NCBI RefSeq assembly: GCF_000023465.1
Contig: NC_014041.1
Span: forward strand, 1,571,001-1,635,000
Origin: Zunongwangia profunda SM-A87
GTDB taxonomy: Bacteria; Bacteroidota; Bacteroidia; Flavobacteriales; Flavobacteriaceae
Reading direction: 5' to 3'
DNA length: 64,000 nucleotides
The notes below the pieces were generated by a model. That model saw only the letters and a list, made by a program, of their open reading frames with translations, did no database searches and was not told the DNA's origin. The first letter of the stretch is position 1. Each line of letters begins with the position of its first letter. A program made the translations under genes and the position numbers. Below are positions 44,664 to 52,519 of the stretch, piece after piece.

Positions 44664-45518
44664 CTACGCTGCTAGTTTAAGGTTATACATGTCTAATTCA
44701 AATTCTCTTATAGTTCTATTTCCTAAAAAGGAATGTCTTCTTCTATTATTATACCAAGTTTCTATCCATCCAAAGATGGATAACTCCGCTTCAGATCTCA
44801 ACTTATAATTGTGCCTATAAACCCATTCTACCTTTAATGATTTAAAGAACGATTCAGCAATGGCATTATCCCAGCAATTACCTTTTCTGCTCATAGATTG
44901 GTTTACTAAGCCATTGTAACTTTTAATTAATGAGGTAAACTTATGGCTGGCATATTGTATACCTCGGTCGGAATGAAAAATTAAAGACTGGGTTAAAGTA
45001 GTTTTCTTTATAGCCATATGCCAAGCCTTAATAATAGTGTCTTCTGTACTTAGATTATCGCTTAGAGCCCATCCAACAACTTTGCGGTTAAACAAATCAA
45101 TAATGACAGTAAGGTATAACCAGCCCTGTTTGGTTTTGATATAGGTTATATCGCTTACCCAAACTTGATCCTGTCGGCTTACTTCAAAGTTTTGGTTTAA
45201 TAAATTAGGAGCTATGGGGTAATTATGTTGACTATATGTGGTTGCTTTAAACTTACGTTTTCGTTTTGCAAACAAATAATTAGCACTCATAATACGTGCA
45301 ACTCTAGGCTTTGATATTTTATAGCCTAATGTCTCTAGTTCTGTTTTTATTCTAGGTGAACCATAGCTTTGAAAGCTATCTTTAAATATAGATTTAATAA
45401 GCCCAGTTACCTTTTGATTTTCTAACCATAATTTACTTGGTCCCGATTGTAACCAATGGTAATAGCCACTTTTGCTTACTTTCAATATTTTACACATCGT
45501 CTCGACAGGAAATCTCAT
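44664..45518 (-). CDS. IS3-family transposase OrfB (DDE integrase domain)
   Basis: A 284-aa catalytic subunit with the HTH_21-like start (RFPVETMCKILKVSKSGYYHW) and an rve domain. The catalytic triad is Asp in WVSDITYIKT, Asp in FHSDRGIQYAS and Glu in NAIAESFFKSLK. In this family OrfB is made as an OrfAB fusion by -1 frameshifting at the end of orfA; the 11-nt gap between the frames suits this. It appears intact. Confidence 0.92.
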   Translation of the reverse strand: MRFPVETMCKILKVSKSGYYHWLQSGPSKLWLENQKVTGLIKSIFKDSFQSYGSPRIKTELETLGYKISKPRVARIMSANYLFAKRKRKFKATTYSQHNYPIAPNLLNQNFEVSRQDQVWVSDITYIKTKQGWLYLTVIIDLFNRKVVGWALSDNLSTEDTIIKAWHMAIKKTTLTQSLIFHSDRGIQYASHKFTSLIKSYNGLVNQSMSRKGNCWDNAIAESFFKSLKVEWVYRHNYKLRSEAELSIFGWIETWYNNRRRHSFLGNRTIREFELDMYNLKLAA

Positions 45519-45529
45519 AAGGTGTTGTT

Positions 45530-45844
45530 TTATAAACCTGTATTTTTCTTGTCGCTCGCGGAGAAGATGCTGATGGCCTTTTTTAAGATGTCTCGTTCTA
45601 ACTCGGCTTCTTTTAATGCCTTTTTTAATCGGGCTATCTCTTTTTCTTCATCGGTCATTTTAGGATTACCACGGCCAGGGAAACTGTTGTTACCGTAATC
45701 TTTTAACTCTCTACGCCAACGGTAAAGTACAGATGGAAATATATCCAAGTCTTCACATACTTGTTTTACATTGCCTTTAGCATAACTTAACTCGACTGCT
45801 TTTTGTTTAAATTCTAAGGTGTAATGTTTAGATTTTCTTCTCAT
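45530..45844 (-). CDS. IS3-family transposase OrfA (HTH)
   Basis: About 104 aa: HTH_Tnp_1 (MRRKSKHYTLEFKQKAVELS, VKQVCEDLDIFPSVLYRWRRE) and a leucine-zipper region (EIARLKKALKEAELERDILKKAISIFS). ATG at 45844 is preferred to the upstream frame start at 45868. It binds the IS ends and supplies the N-terminal part of the OrfAB transposase. Confidence 0.9.
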   Translation of the reverse strand: MRRKSKHYTLEFKQKAVELSYAKGNVKQVCEDLDIFPSVLYRWRRELKDYGNNSFPGRGNPKMTDEEKEIARLKKALKEAELERDILKKAISIFSASDKKNTGL

Positions 45845-45965
45845 AATTGCTAAGGTAATAACTAGCAAAAATATTCTCTCAACTTAGTGTCCGGTCTAAT
45901 GTAGTAATTCCAATGTTTAATACTTGCTTGATTATAGTATAGAATTTTTAAAATGAAAATATAGT

Positions 45966-46835
45966 TTGAACAAACTTAAACAATTCCAATCTCTTGTTAT
46001 TCACGATTATGCAGAAGGAAGCTTTCATCTTCCCTTACATAGTCATACCTATTATGAACTAATTTATATTTTCAGCGGACGTGGGGAACATATCGTAAAC
46101 AGTATTAAAAATAACTATTCTCGAGGTGATGTATTTGTTTTATCTCCTAATGATGAGCATTACTTTGATATCGTTGAACATACTCATTTTATCTTCATCA
46201 AATTCACGGAAAGCTATTTCGAAGAAGGCATCCTAAATACAGATTCGAGTCCAATTAATATTTCTCCAATAGAAGTTATGAGAAAGAAAATCTTAAAGGA
46301 AATGAAGATAACATTAAATGATACTCAAAAGATTTTTATGAAAAATGTAATGGATAATATAGCACTTTATAATTCAAAGTTCTCATCAACTATTGAGCGA
46401 TCATCAATTATTCACGCTCATATATTTGTTGTATTTAGCATAATTCAAGAGGCTATGAGTAATAAGATCATTTCTTCTAAAAATCAGGAGTTAGATAAAG
46501 ATTCCCTTATTTCATTTATTCATCAAAATATTTACTTCCCTGATAAAATCAAAATTAATGTTTTAAGTGATTTTTTTAATATCTCTGCAAGCTATTTTAG
46601 TATATGGTTTAAAAGAAATTTCAATATGAATTTAACCCAATATGTAAATGATTACAAACTAGAGTTAATAAAGAATCGAATTATTGCTGGTCGTAAAAGT
46701 ATTAAAGGAATCTCGGAAGAGTTCAATTTTTCCGATGCTAGTTATTTCACTCGATATTTTAAAAATCATACCGGAATGACACCATCTAAATTCAAAAAAA
46801 ATAATCTCCCTCGTAATAAGGAAGAGGGAGATTAA
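45966..46835 (+). CDS. AraC family transcriptional regulator with cupin sensor
   Basis: A 289-aa regulator. The N-terminal cupin shows GSFHLPLHSHTYYELIYIFSGRGEHIVN and PNDEHYFDIVEH; the C-terminal AraC HTH pair shows INVLSDFFNISASYFSIWFKRNFNMNLTQYVNDYKLE and IKGISEEFNFSDASYFTRYFKNHTGMTPSKFKK. The frame appears to open with TTG at 45966, because an in-frame TGA lies 12 nt upstream and no closer Met exists. It is convergent with the VOC-EthD-ABM gene (16-nt gap), and its promoter region lies next to the IS3 end. Confidence 0.88.
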   Translation: MNKLKQFQSLVIHDYAEGSFHLPLHSHTYYELIYIFSGRGEHIVNSIKNNYSRGDVFVLSPNDEHYFDIVEHTHFIFIKFTESYFEEGILNTDSSPINISPIEVMRKKILKEMKITLNDTQKIFMKNVMDNIALYNSKFSSTIERSSIIHAHIFVVFSIIQEAMSNKIISSKNQELDKDSLISFIHQNIYFPDKIKINVLSDFFNISASYFSIWFKRNFNMNLTQYVNDYKLELIKNRIIAGRKSIKGISEEFNFSDASYFTRYFKNHTGMTPSKFKKNNLPRNKEEGD

Positions 46836-46851
46836 AAGTATAGCATTAAAC

Positions 46852-48165
46852 TTAGTTGATAGTTTCAAGAATTTGAACCTCACTGCTGATATTCATATTG
46901 TTAAGTTTTTCTTCAAAACTTTTTGCATAAGGTTGAGACTTGTGAATTTCTAAATCTTTTCTAGATTTAAAAACTTCATAAATAATAAATTTATTATCTG
47001 CTTGGGAAAGTGAGAAAGAAATACAACCTTTTTCCGTAACTACTTGCGTCTTAAGCTCCATTAATACTTCCAAAATCTTTTCTTCAGAATTTTCAGTACT
47101 ATATTTTAAGGTCGTTATTGCCGTAAGCTTGCTTTCTACCTTTGTATCTAACGGTTTAGCTTCAATTTTCTCAAAATCTCCACCTAAAATTACATCTTGA
47201 TACCCTATTATTATCAAAGTATTATCATGATCTAGGAATGTTTTTTCATCCGGAAATACTCTGTCTTTATAGAAATTTGATGTAAGAACCGTTTCTAAAC
47301 CATCAAGACTATCAAACCATAGTTCAGCTGTTCCATCATATGAATTTGTTTCGAGAACATCTGTTTGCTCTTTTAATGGATGTGTTTGAATATAGCGTAT
47401 CACGTGACTTTGAGCTTCAGGTATTTGCTGAAAAAGTGGTCCGTGTATTTCTATATGATGTTTGACAAATTCATCATGACTAATTTCCGGGTTTCTTTTT
47501 AAAAACATCGTCATTTTTACTATCTGGGTGGCGTCAGAATACTTGATATTTTCCTGAACTTTCGGAGTCCATCTAGTGATTGATTTATCTTTTAAACCTC
47601 CCGGATATGTTATCAATTCGATTAAGGTTCCCCAGGGTGCTTTTCCATAAACCCCAGAATTACCAGGCTGATTCTCCATATTTGCCAAACTATGAGGTTC
47701 AGATAGCAATTCTCCTCCAGCGGCTGTAAACAGCTTAGTAGCCTTACTCATGTCATCAACATATATTGCTAAGTGCTGTAATCCAAAATCGTTCAGTGAA
47801 GCAGCATTGTCCTGGTCAGCATTTTCGATCTTAAATAATTCCATGGTTATAGATTCGCCAATTTGAAGAAGTCTCATATGTACAATCTTGCTTCCCTTTG
47901 GTAAACCTAATTGTTTTTCAACTTCCGAACCGTTCATTGGTTCTTGATTTTTTGGTTGGACATCATATAATGTTTCAGCATGGAAGGCCTCTTCAAAAAA
48001 TTTTGTTGCAGCCTCAATATCTGGAACCGTTATTCCAACATGATCGATACCTCGAATAATTTCTTTTTCCTTTTTCATATCTGTGTTTTTATTGTTTTGA
48101 GCGATTGTGGGTTGGAAATACAGTAAAAGTGATCCCACAATTACGCCCATAGTTCTGTACTTCAT
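46852..48165 (-). CDS. Exported three-domain protein: VOC (glyoxalase) + EthD-like + ABM monooxygenase-like
   Basis: About 437 aa. The signal peptide is MKYRTMGVIVGSLLLYFQPTIAQ. A VOC domain follows (IRGIDHVGITVPDIEAATKFFEEAF ... LIELITYPG), then an EthD-type dimeric barrel domain (VKMTMFLKRNPEISHDEFVKHHIEIHGPLFQQIP ... GYQDVIL), then an ABM-like domain (TLKYSTENSEEKILEVLMELKTQVVTEKGCISFSLSQ). All three are small barrel folds that often handle reactive aromatics or quinones. I choose ATG at 48165, since the signal peptide starts there and a promoter box overlaps the longer frame. It may be a target of the convergent AraC gene. Confidence 0.8.
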   Translation of the reverse strand: MKYRTMGVIVGSLLLYFQPTIAQNNKNTDMKKEKEIIRGIDHVGITVPDIEAATKFFEEAFHAETLYDVQPKNQEPMNGSEVEKQLGLPKGSKIVHMRLLQIGESITMELFKIENADQDNAASLNDFGLQHLAIYVDDMSKATKLFTAAGGELLSEPHSLANMENQPGNSGVYGKAPWGTLIELITYPGGLKDKSITRWTPKVQENIKYSDATQIVKMTMFLKRNPEISHDEFVKHHIEIHGPLFQQIPEAQSHVIRYIQTHPLKEQTDVLETNSYDGTAELWFDSLDGLETVLTSNFYKDRVFPDEKTFLDHDNTLIIIGYQDVILGGDFEKIEAKPLDTKVESKLTAITTLKYSTENSEEKILEVLMELKTQVVTEKGCISFSLSQADNKFIIYEVFKSRKDLEIHKSQPYAKSFEEKLNNMNISSEVQILETIN

Positions 48166-48184
48166 ATTTATTTCCTTTGAAATA

Positions 48185-48210
48185 CAAATGTAGGCCTGCT
48201 TTCTATCCAA
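48185..48210 (-). promoter_or_regulatory. Candidate promoter of the VOC-EthD-ABM gene
   Basis: On the minus strand TACATTTG (48185-48192) matches the TAnnTTTG box and TTG lies at 48208-48210, with a spacer of 15 nt, a little short for the group. The start codon at 48165 is about 20 nt downstream of the box, with AAAGGA between. Confidence 0.4.
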
Positions 48211-48451
48211 AAAATGGTATAAATTTTACAAAAAGTTGCACTTATGATTGATTAGTAATTTTTTTTAAGTAAATTTCGAACATATCAAACTTTGCACGAA
48301 AATTGTTAATTGCCAATAATCGTTAGGGTTAGTAAGAAAATAATTAACTTTGCCAACAAAACAATACTAAGCAGACGAATCCGCGTCCCTCAATCCGCCA
48401 ACTGGCGATAACCGTATTCCAGGGTTAAATCCAAGTTTTTTCTATTATTTT

Positions 48452-48870
48452 TCAGGCTGCAAATTTTTGTAATTCTACATATGAAGTTCCTCTCTTTACC
48501 ACTGCAAAAACTCTGGATAACAGTTTATTGCGAACATTATTTAGCGCAATCATTTTGAGTTTACCTTCCTTCCGCTTTTTCTTATAATACTGTCGCAATT
48601 CACTGTCATATTGAATGGCGGTACAGGTTGCCATCCTAAGTAGGCTCCTCATTTGCTAATCTCCTATGGGGCATTTCCGTTTTTTGTGAATGATACTGCC
48701 CGGAATATGACCAAAGGGTGCCGTGCCACAATAACTCGAGAATTGTCGACAGCTATTAAATCGTTTAAATTGCTAGTGTGGTAAAGCAATTGAGCGCCTA
48801 TAACTAATCCTACACCTTTTAGAGAGGTAATCAACTTATAATTATGCGATAATGTATCCGAAGTGTAAGC
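48452..48870 (-). pseudogene. IS110-family transposase remnant (C-terminal part)
   Basis: The readable frame at 48452-48652 gives MRSLLRMATCTAIQYDSELRQYYKKKRKEGK and NVRNKLLSRVFAVVKRGTSYV, the tail of IS110 transposases. Upstream, across a stop and a frameshift, the transposase_20 region is still legible: LITSLKGVGLVIGAQLLYHTSN, then CGTAPFGHIPGSIIHKKRKCPIGD. The N-terminal RuvC-like half is missing here. A separate N-terminal IS110 piece lies at 59199-59273. Confidence 0.75.
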
Positions 48871-48981
48871 TTCATTAAAAATAAACTATTTAAAATTCTA
48901 CTCTTAAATTATCTCCGTAACACTTTTTTATTAATTTTGTAGACGAAGCACCAAACGACTTCAATATGTTCTGATTATAAT

Positions 48982-48999
48982 GTGAGTTAATCGTGAGTT
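48982..48999 (+). repeat. Paired GTGAGTT motifs at the right end of segment B
   Basis: GTGAGTT at 48982 and 48993, 11 bp apart, in a context (ATGTGAGTTAATCGTGAGTT) shared with 23188-23207 except for the first two bases. It precedes the att copy at 49055 by about 56 nt. Probable arm-type site. Confidence 0.5.
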
Positions 49000-49054
49000 C
49001 CGAAACTGGAAACCATGAGAAACCGTATAAATACTGCGGGTTTCAGAATGTTAT

Positions 49055-49080
49055 AAGCGTTCTGCCACCCCGACCAAGAC
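49055..49080 (+). repeat. att copy at the segment B / segment C junction
   Basis: The 26 nt are identical to 23263-23288 and include the tRNA-Pro 3'-end core CTGCCACCCCGAC. The second tyrosine recombinase starts about 200 nt to the right, the same layout as tRNA-Pro and the first recombinase. Confidence 0.7.
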
Positions 49081-49185
49081 CATATTAAAATGGTATAAAA
49101 AACCTTGTTAATCCATTGATTTTCAAGGTTTTTCTATTTTTAGATGGTTTTTCATATCATTTGCAATCCTTAAAAATGAGTCCGA

Positions 49186-49207
49186 TTCGGTGACCTATTC
49201 GGTGACC
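49186..49207 (+). repeat. Tandem TTCGGTGACC repeat before the second integrase
   Basis: TTCGGTGACC at 49186-49195 and 49198-49207, 12 bp apart. They occupy the place where GTGAGTT pairs stand before the first integrase, so they may be arm sites with a different specificity. Confidence 0.45.
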
Positions 49208-49285
49208 TTTTTTTGGTTATCTTGTTGTTCATATTGATTTGACTTTCGTTTTCACGCCTTTTGTCTAATTTGAAAACGAAACACT

Positions 49286-50488
49286 ATGAAAAATGCCGTA
49301 AGCTTTGGAATTCGTTTTATTCCAAAATCATCGAAAGCCAAGAATGGTACAGCTCCCCTTTATGCTCGAATTACTGTAAACGGAGAACGTATTGAACTCA
49401 GCCTTAAACGCAGGATTACGTTAAACCTCTGGAATGAAAAGCGAAGCCGATTAAAAGGCTATAGCGAAGAAAGTTTGCAAGCCAACAAATCCTTAGATCG
49501 TATTTACAACAAAATTTACGAGGCTTTTAGACAACTTCAAGAAGAAAACAAGCTCTTAACTGCCAAAAGTGTAAAAGCCCGTTATTTGGGCTTAGATGAT
49601 TCCTATAAAACCTTAGCCGAACTCCTGACCTATCATAACACGAAGATGACTTCTGTTTTGAAGCCCGGAACAATGAAAAACTACTATACTACTGAAAAGT
49701 ATGTTTTGGAGTTTCTAGAGAAAAAGATAAATACCAATGATATCTATTTAAAGCAAATTAATTATCGCTTTATCACTGATTTTGAACATTTCCTTCGTAA
49801 CTATAAACCAAAGACACATCGATCCAAGCCAACAAATAACGGGGTGATGAAGCATTTGGAGCGTTTAAAAAAGCTTACCAATCTTGCCTTAAAAATGGAA
49901 TGGATCGATAAAGACCCATTTAGCAAATACTCCTTGCATTACAAGAAAAAGGAACGTGACTATTTATTACAGGATGAAATTGATATTTTAGAAAATTTAA
50001 ACCTTGATAGAATAACCTTATCAAGAACTAGAGATGTTTTCTTGTTTTCCTGCTATTCCGGCTTATCCTATGGTGATGCAAAGTCATTAGAAGCAAAACA
50101 TATTGTTACAGGAATTGACGGCAACAAATGGATTGTAAAGGAAAGGGAAAAAACAGGTAAACTTTTTAAAGTGGCTATGCTTCCAAAGGTAAAAGCTATT
50201 CTAAAAAAGTATGAAAAGGAAGCTAATATAAGTGGTTTGTTGCTTCCGGTATATTCCAATCAGAAAACCAACCAGTATTTAAAGGATTTGGCAAAGCTTG
50301 CCAAAATATCCAAGAAGCTTACGTTTCACGTCGCTCGTCATACCTTTGCTACGACCGTCACTTTATCCAAAGGTATTCCTATTGAAACGGTGTCTAAACT
50401 TTTGGGACATACAAAGCTTTCTACTACTCAAATCTATTCTAGAGTATTGGATCAAAAACTTAGTGATGATATGCGAAAGATTATGTGA
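49286..50488 (+). CDS. Tyrosine recombinase/integrase of segment C
   Basis: A 400-aa recombinase clearly related to the one at 14000. It has the same N-terminal arm-binding segment (FGIRFIPKSSKAKNGTAPLYARITVNGERIELSLKRR), SAM-like domain and catalytic end: HVARH (348-352), His375 in LGHTKLS, Tyr384 in TQIYSR. The first catalytic Arg position is Ser (YSGLSYGD), as in IntDOT. An inverted GTGAGTT pair lies just after its stop. It probably shares the tRNA-Pro target with the first recombinase. Confidence 0.92.
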   Translation: MKNAVSFGIRFIPKSSKAKNGTAPLYARITVNGERIELSLKRRITLNLWNEKRSRLKGYSEESLQANKSLDRIYNKIYEAFRQLQEENKLLTAKSVKARYLGLDDSYKTLAELLTYHNTKMTSVLKPGTMKNYYTTEKYVLEFLEKKINTNDIYLKQINYRFITDFEHFLRNYKPKTHRSKPTNNGVMKHLERLKKLTNLALKMEWIDKDPFSKYSLHYKKKERDYLLQDEIDILENLNLDRITLSRTRDVFLFSCYSGLSYGDAKSLEAKHIVTGIDGNKWIVKEREKTGKLFKVAMLPKVKAILKKYEKEANISGLLLPVYSNQKTNQYLKDLAKLAKISKKLTFHVARHTFATTVTLSKGIPIETVSKLLGHTKLSTTQIYSRVLDQKLSDDMRKIM

Positions 50489-50503
50489 AAGAAGCAAATG
50501 TAA

Positions 50504-50521
50504 AACTCACGATTAACTCAC
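50504..50521 (-). repeat. Inverted copy of the GTGAGTT pair after the second integrase
   Basis: AACTCAC at 50504 and 50515 is the exact reverse complement of the 11-bp-spaced GTGAGTT pair. AACTCACGATTAACTCACAT (50504-50523) is the reverse complement of the 20-mer at 48980-48999. It is 15 nt downstream of the integrase stop. Confidence 0.6.
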
Positions 50522-50591
50522 ATTTAAGGGTGACACAGATCACAAAAAAACTACTTGATGCCGATTCAGAGAAATTTAGGAGCTGAGTTTA

Positions 50592-51128
50592 TTAAAGTGA
50601 AATTGAAAATGTTTTGCATTTTCTTTCGTGCAATTGGTTATCGCTCATTTTGGTGTAGGATTCCATCTCTTCACCTATTTTTTCGTAAAAATTGAAGGAT
50701 TTGGGATGACTACTACTAATGAGGATTTTAGAATAGTTTTTAGATTGATAATATGGGAAAATAACTGATTTTAGCCAATAACTTCCATACCCCATGCCTT
50801 TATCAATGATATGAAAATATTTAAGCAGTAATGTAGATGTAGTTTGTGAATCATGTGGAATTCCTAGCTTTTCAATTTCTCCTCCTACTATGGTTAAAAC
50901 ACCTATGATTCTATCATTATTTTGAACAGTATGTATATCGAACCAAACGCCTTCTATGTTTTTAATATTTTGAATATAATTAACAGCGTGAAAAAGTTCA
51001 TTATAGTCATCCCAATCATGTTCCAGTTTATAAGACACATAAGTGCTTATTGGCAAGAAGAGTTTACTGTTGAAAGCTTTATATCGTATAAATTTTAAGT
51101 CATTTTTACCTGTTCCAATTATTTCCAT
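50592..51128 (-). CDS. GNAT-like N-acetyltransferase
   Basis: A 178-aa soluble protein. The acetyl-CoA-binding region resembles motif A: LLKYFHIIDKGMGYGSYWLKSVI, a variant of the Q/RxxGxG/A loop, followed by KILISSSHPKSFNFYEKIG, the usual late GNAT strand and helix. IGVLTIVGGEIEKLGI carries the beta-4 strand. The substrate is unknown. It lies convergent to the recombinase at the start of segment C and may be cargo. Confidence 0.7.
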   Translation of the reverse strand: MEIIGTGKNDLKFIRYKAFNSKLFLPISTYVSYKLEHDWDDYNELFHAVNYIQNIKNIEGVWFDIHTVQNNDRIIGVLTIVGGEIEKLGIPHDSQTTSTLLLKYFHIIDKGMGYGSYWLKSVIFPYYQSKNYSKILISSSHPKSFNFYEKIGEEMESYTKMSDNQLHERKCKTFSISL

Positions 51129-51221
51129 GGAATAATAAGATTTAAGGTATAAAGATAAGGAGAGTTAAAAAGGAGGCAGGAAATCAAAACCAAAAAATTT
51201 TAGAACGCTCTAAATATAAAC

Positions 51222-52445
51222 TTAAATTTTGCAATTTAAACTTACTATGTCCTTAACTAAGGGATTATATGAATTATTTTGGATTTTTACATCTAATGTA
51301 GAATTTTTAAATAATTCTTGAATAGCACAAAAGTCAGTTAATTTCTCATTGCTTCTAACTTCTAAATATCCTGCTGAATTAATACCCTGTAGCCCATTTA
51401 AATTTTTTAAATCATTATTACCAATTATCTCAAGGCCAAAACGAACCGATTCGATATTATTTAAGCCACTTAAGGTTTTTAATTTATTACTATTGGATTC
51501 AATCTCGAGATGTTCAACTTCACCCGAAATGTTCCTTAAACCTTCTAGATTTTCTAATTCATAATTATTTTTAATAATTAAATCACGTCCAATTGATTTG
51601 ATTTTTTCTAATCCATTTAAATTAATCAATTCATAGTTATTGGAAATTATAATATCATATCTGATATTAGAAGATATATTATTTAAAGCTTTTATACTAA
51701 CTAACTTTGGATTTGCTACAATAAAAATGTGAAATGTAGTTTGAAGATTATTTAATCCATTCAAATTCTTTAGTGAAGTTTCTGAAATAAATAAACTCTC
51801 CGCTGAATTAAGGTTCTGTAGTTGCTCAATGGTTTTTAAATTAGGAAGGTCTTTAAGATCTAGTATTCCCTTAATGGATTTTAAACTTTCTAATCCTTTT
51901 AATGATTCTAAGGTGTTTGCTCTAAAATATAATTTATCTCCTATAATTTGCAAATTTTGTAAACCATTTAAATTGGATAATGATTTATTTTCTTCCAAAA
52001 TAAATGAACCGCTTAAAGTCACGAGATTGTCAAGGCCAGTTAAATTTTTTAATGAATTATTTTCCCAGAAATGAAGATGATGTAAATTTTTTAGTTTCCT
52101 CAGTCCTTTTATATTTTCTAATTCGTTATTCGCAGTTAGATATAAAGACTCGGCTGAGATAAGATTACTAAAACCTTCTAGATTATTTATCCTAGTTTTA
52201 GATATTCTAATAGAGCCTTTTACAATTTTTAAATTTTTAAGAGCCTCTAGGTTGTAAATATCTTTGCCTATTATAATCAGATCTCCTGTTATTTCTTCGT
52301 AACAAGAATTGTTGAGTTTATCGACATCCTCCTGGTTAATTATTTTTAAATCACCATCATAAATACCATTCGTGCAATTTTCATCTTTGCTACAAGTGGT
52401 AAATAATAGTACCATGAGTAAATATAATAAATTGGAGTTTTTCAT
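51222..52445 (-). CDS. Leucine-rich-repeat-like lipoprotein (receptor L-domain-like)
   Basis: A 407-aa exported lipoprotein (signal LYLLMVLLFTTCSKD) made of about 14 irregular repeats of 23-25 residues with the pattern LxNLxGLxNLxxIxGxLxIxxN, for example LEGFSNLISAESLYLTANN and LNGLEKIKSIGRDLIIKNN. This is the receptor L-domain/LRR solenoid seen in bacterial surface proteins. The end (TDFCAIQELF...SLNCKI) has two Cys that could cap the solenoid. A ligand-binding or adhesion role is likely but unproven. Very AT-rich. Confidence 0.85.
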   Translation of the reverse strand: MKNSNLLYLLMVLLFTTCSKDENCTNGIYDGDLKIINQEDVDKLNNSCYEEITGDLIIIGKDIYNLEALKNLKIVKGSIRISKTRINNLEGFSNLISAESLYLTANNELENIKGLRKLKNLHHLHFWENNSLKNLTGLDNLVTLSGSFILEENKSLSNLNGLQNLQIIGDKLYFRANTLESLKGLESLKSIKGILDLKDLPNLKTIEQLQNLNSAESLFISETSLKNLNGLNNLQTTFHIFIVANPKLVSIKALNNISSNIRYDIIISNNYELINLNGLEKIKSIGRDLIIKNNYELENLEGLRNISGEVEHLEIESNSNKLKTLSGLNNIESVRFGLEIIGNNDLKNLNGLQGINSAGYLEVRSNEKLTDFCAIQELFKNSTLDVKIQNNSYNPLVKDIVSLNCKI

Positions 52446-52519
52446 TTATAATTTAAATTTTTTCTAAAGGTGGTGTGAGGGGTGCACTCCGTCATTTGAT
52501 GGTGGAGCCATCCACTCGA

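Larger units (their letters stand above)
44636..45912 (-). mobile_element. IS3-family insertion sequence, copy 1
   Basis: A 1,277-bp element with orfA and orfB on the minus strand. Its terminal inverted repeats match over about 36 bp: left TGGACTTGCAAC...GGACA...AGTTGA and right TGGAATTACTAC...GGACA...AGTTGA, with gaps. The left end is shared with the IS at 55938 (TGGACTAGCAAC). No target duplication is seen at the flanks (TAC left, ATG right), which fits the missing 3' part of the interrupted receptor gene. Confidence 0.8.
23509..49080. mobile_element. Segment B between att copies, no integrase of its own
   Basis: Flanked by tRNA-Pro 3'-end copies at 23509-23524 and 49055-49080. The right end carries the same paired GTGAGTT arrangement as island A. 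About 25 kb of mixed accessory genes lie between, but no recombinase or transfer gene. It may be an older island that lost its integrase, or host DNA trapped between insertions. Confidence 0.4.
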
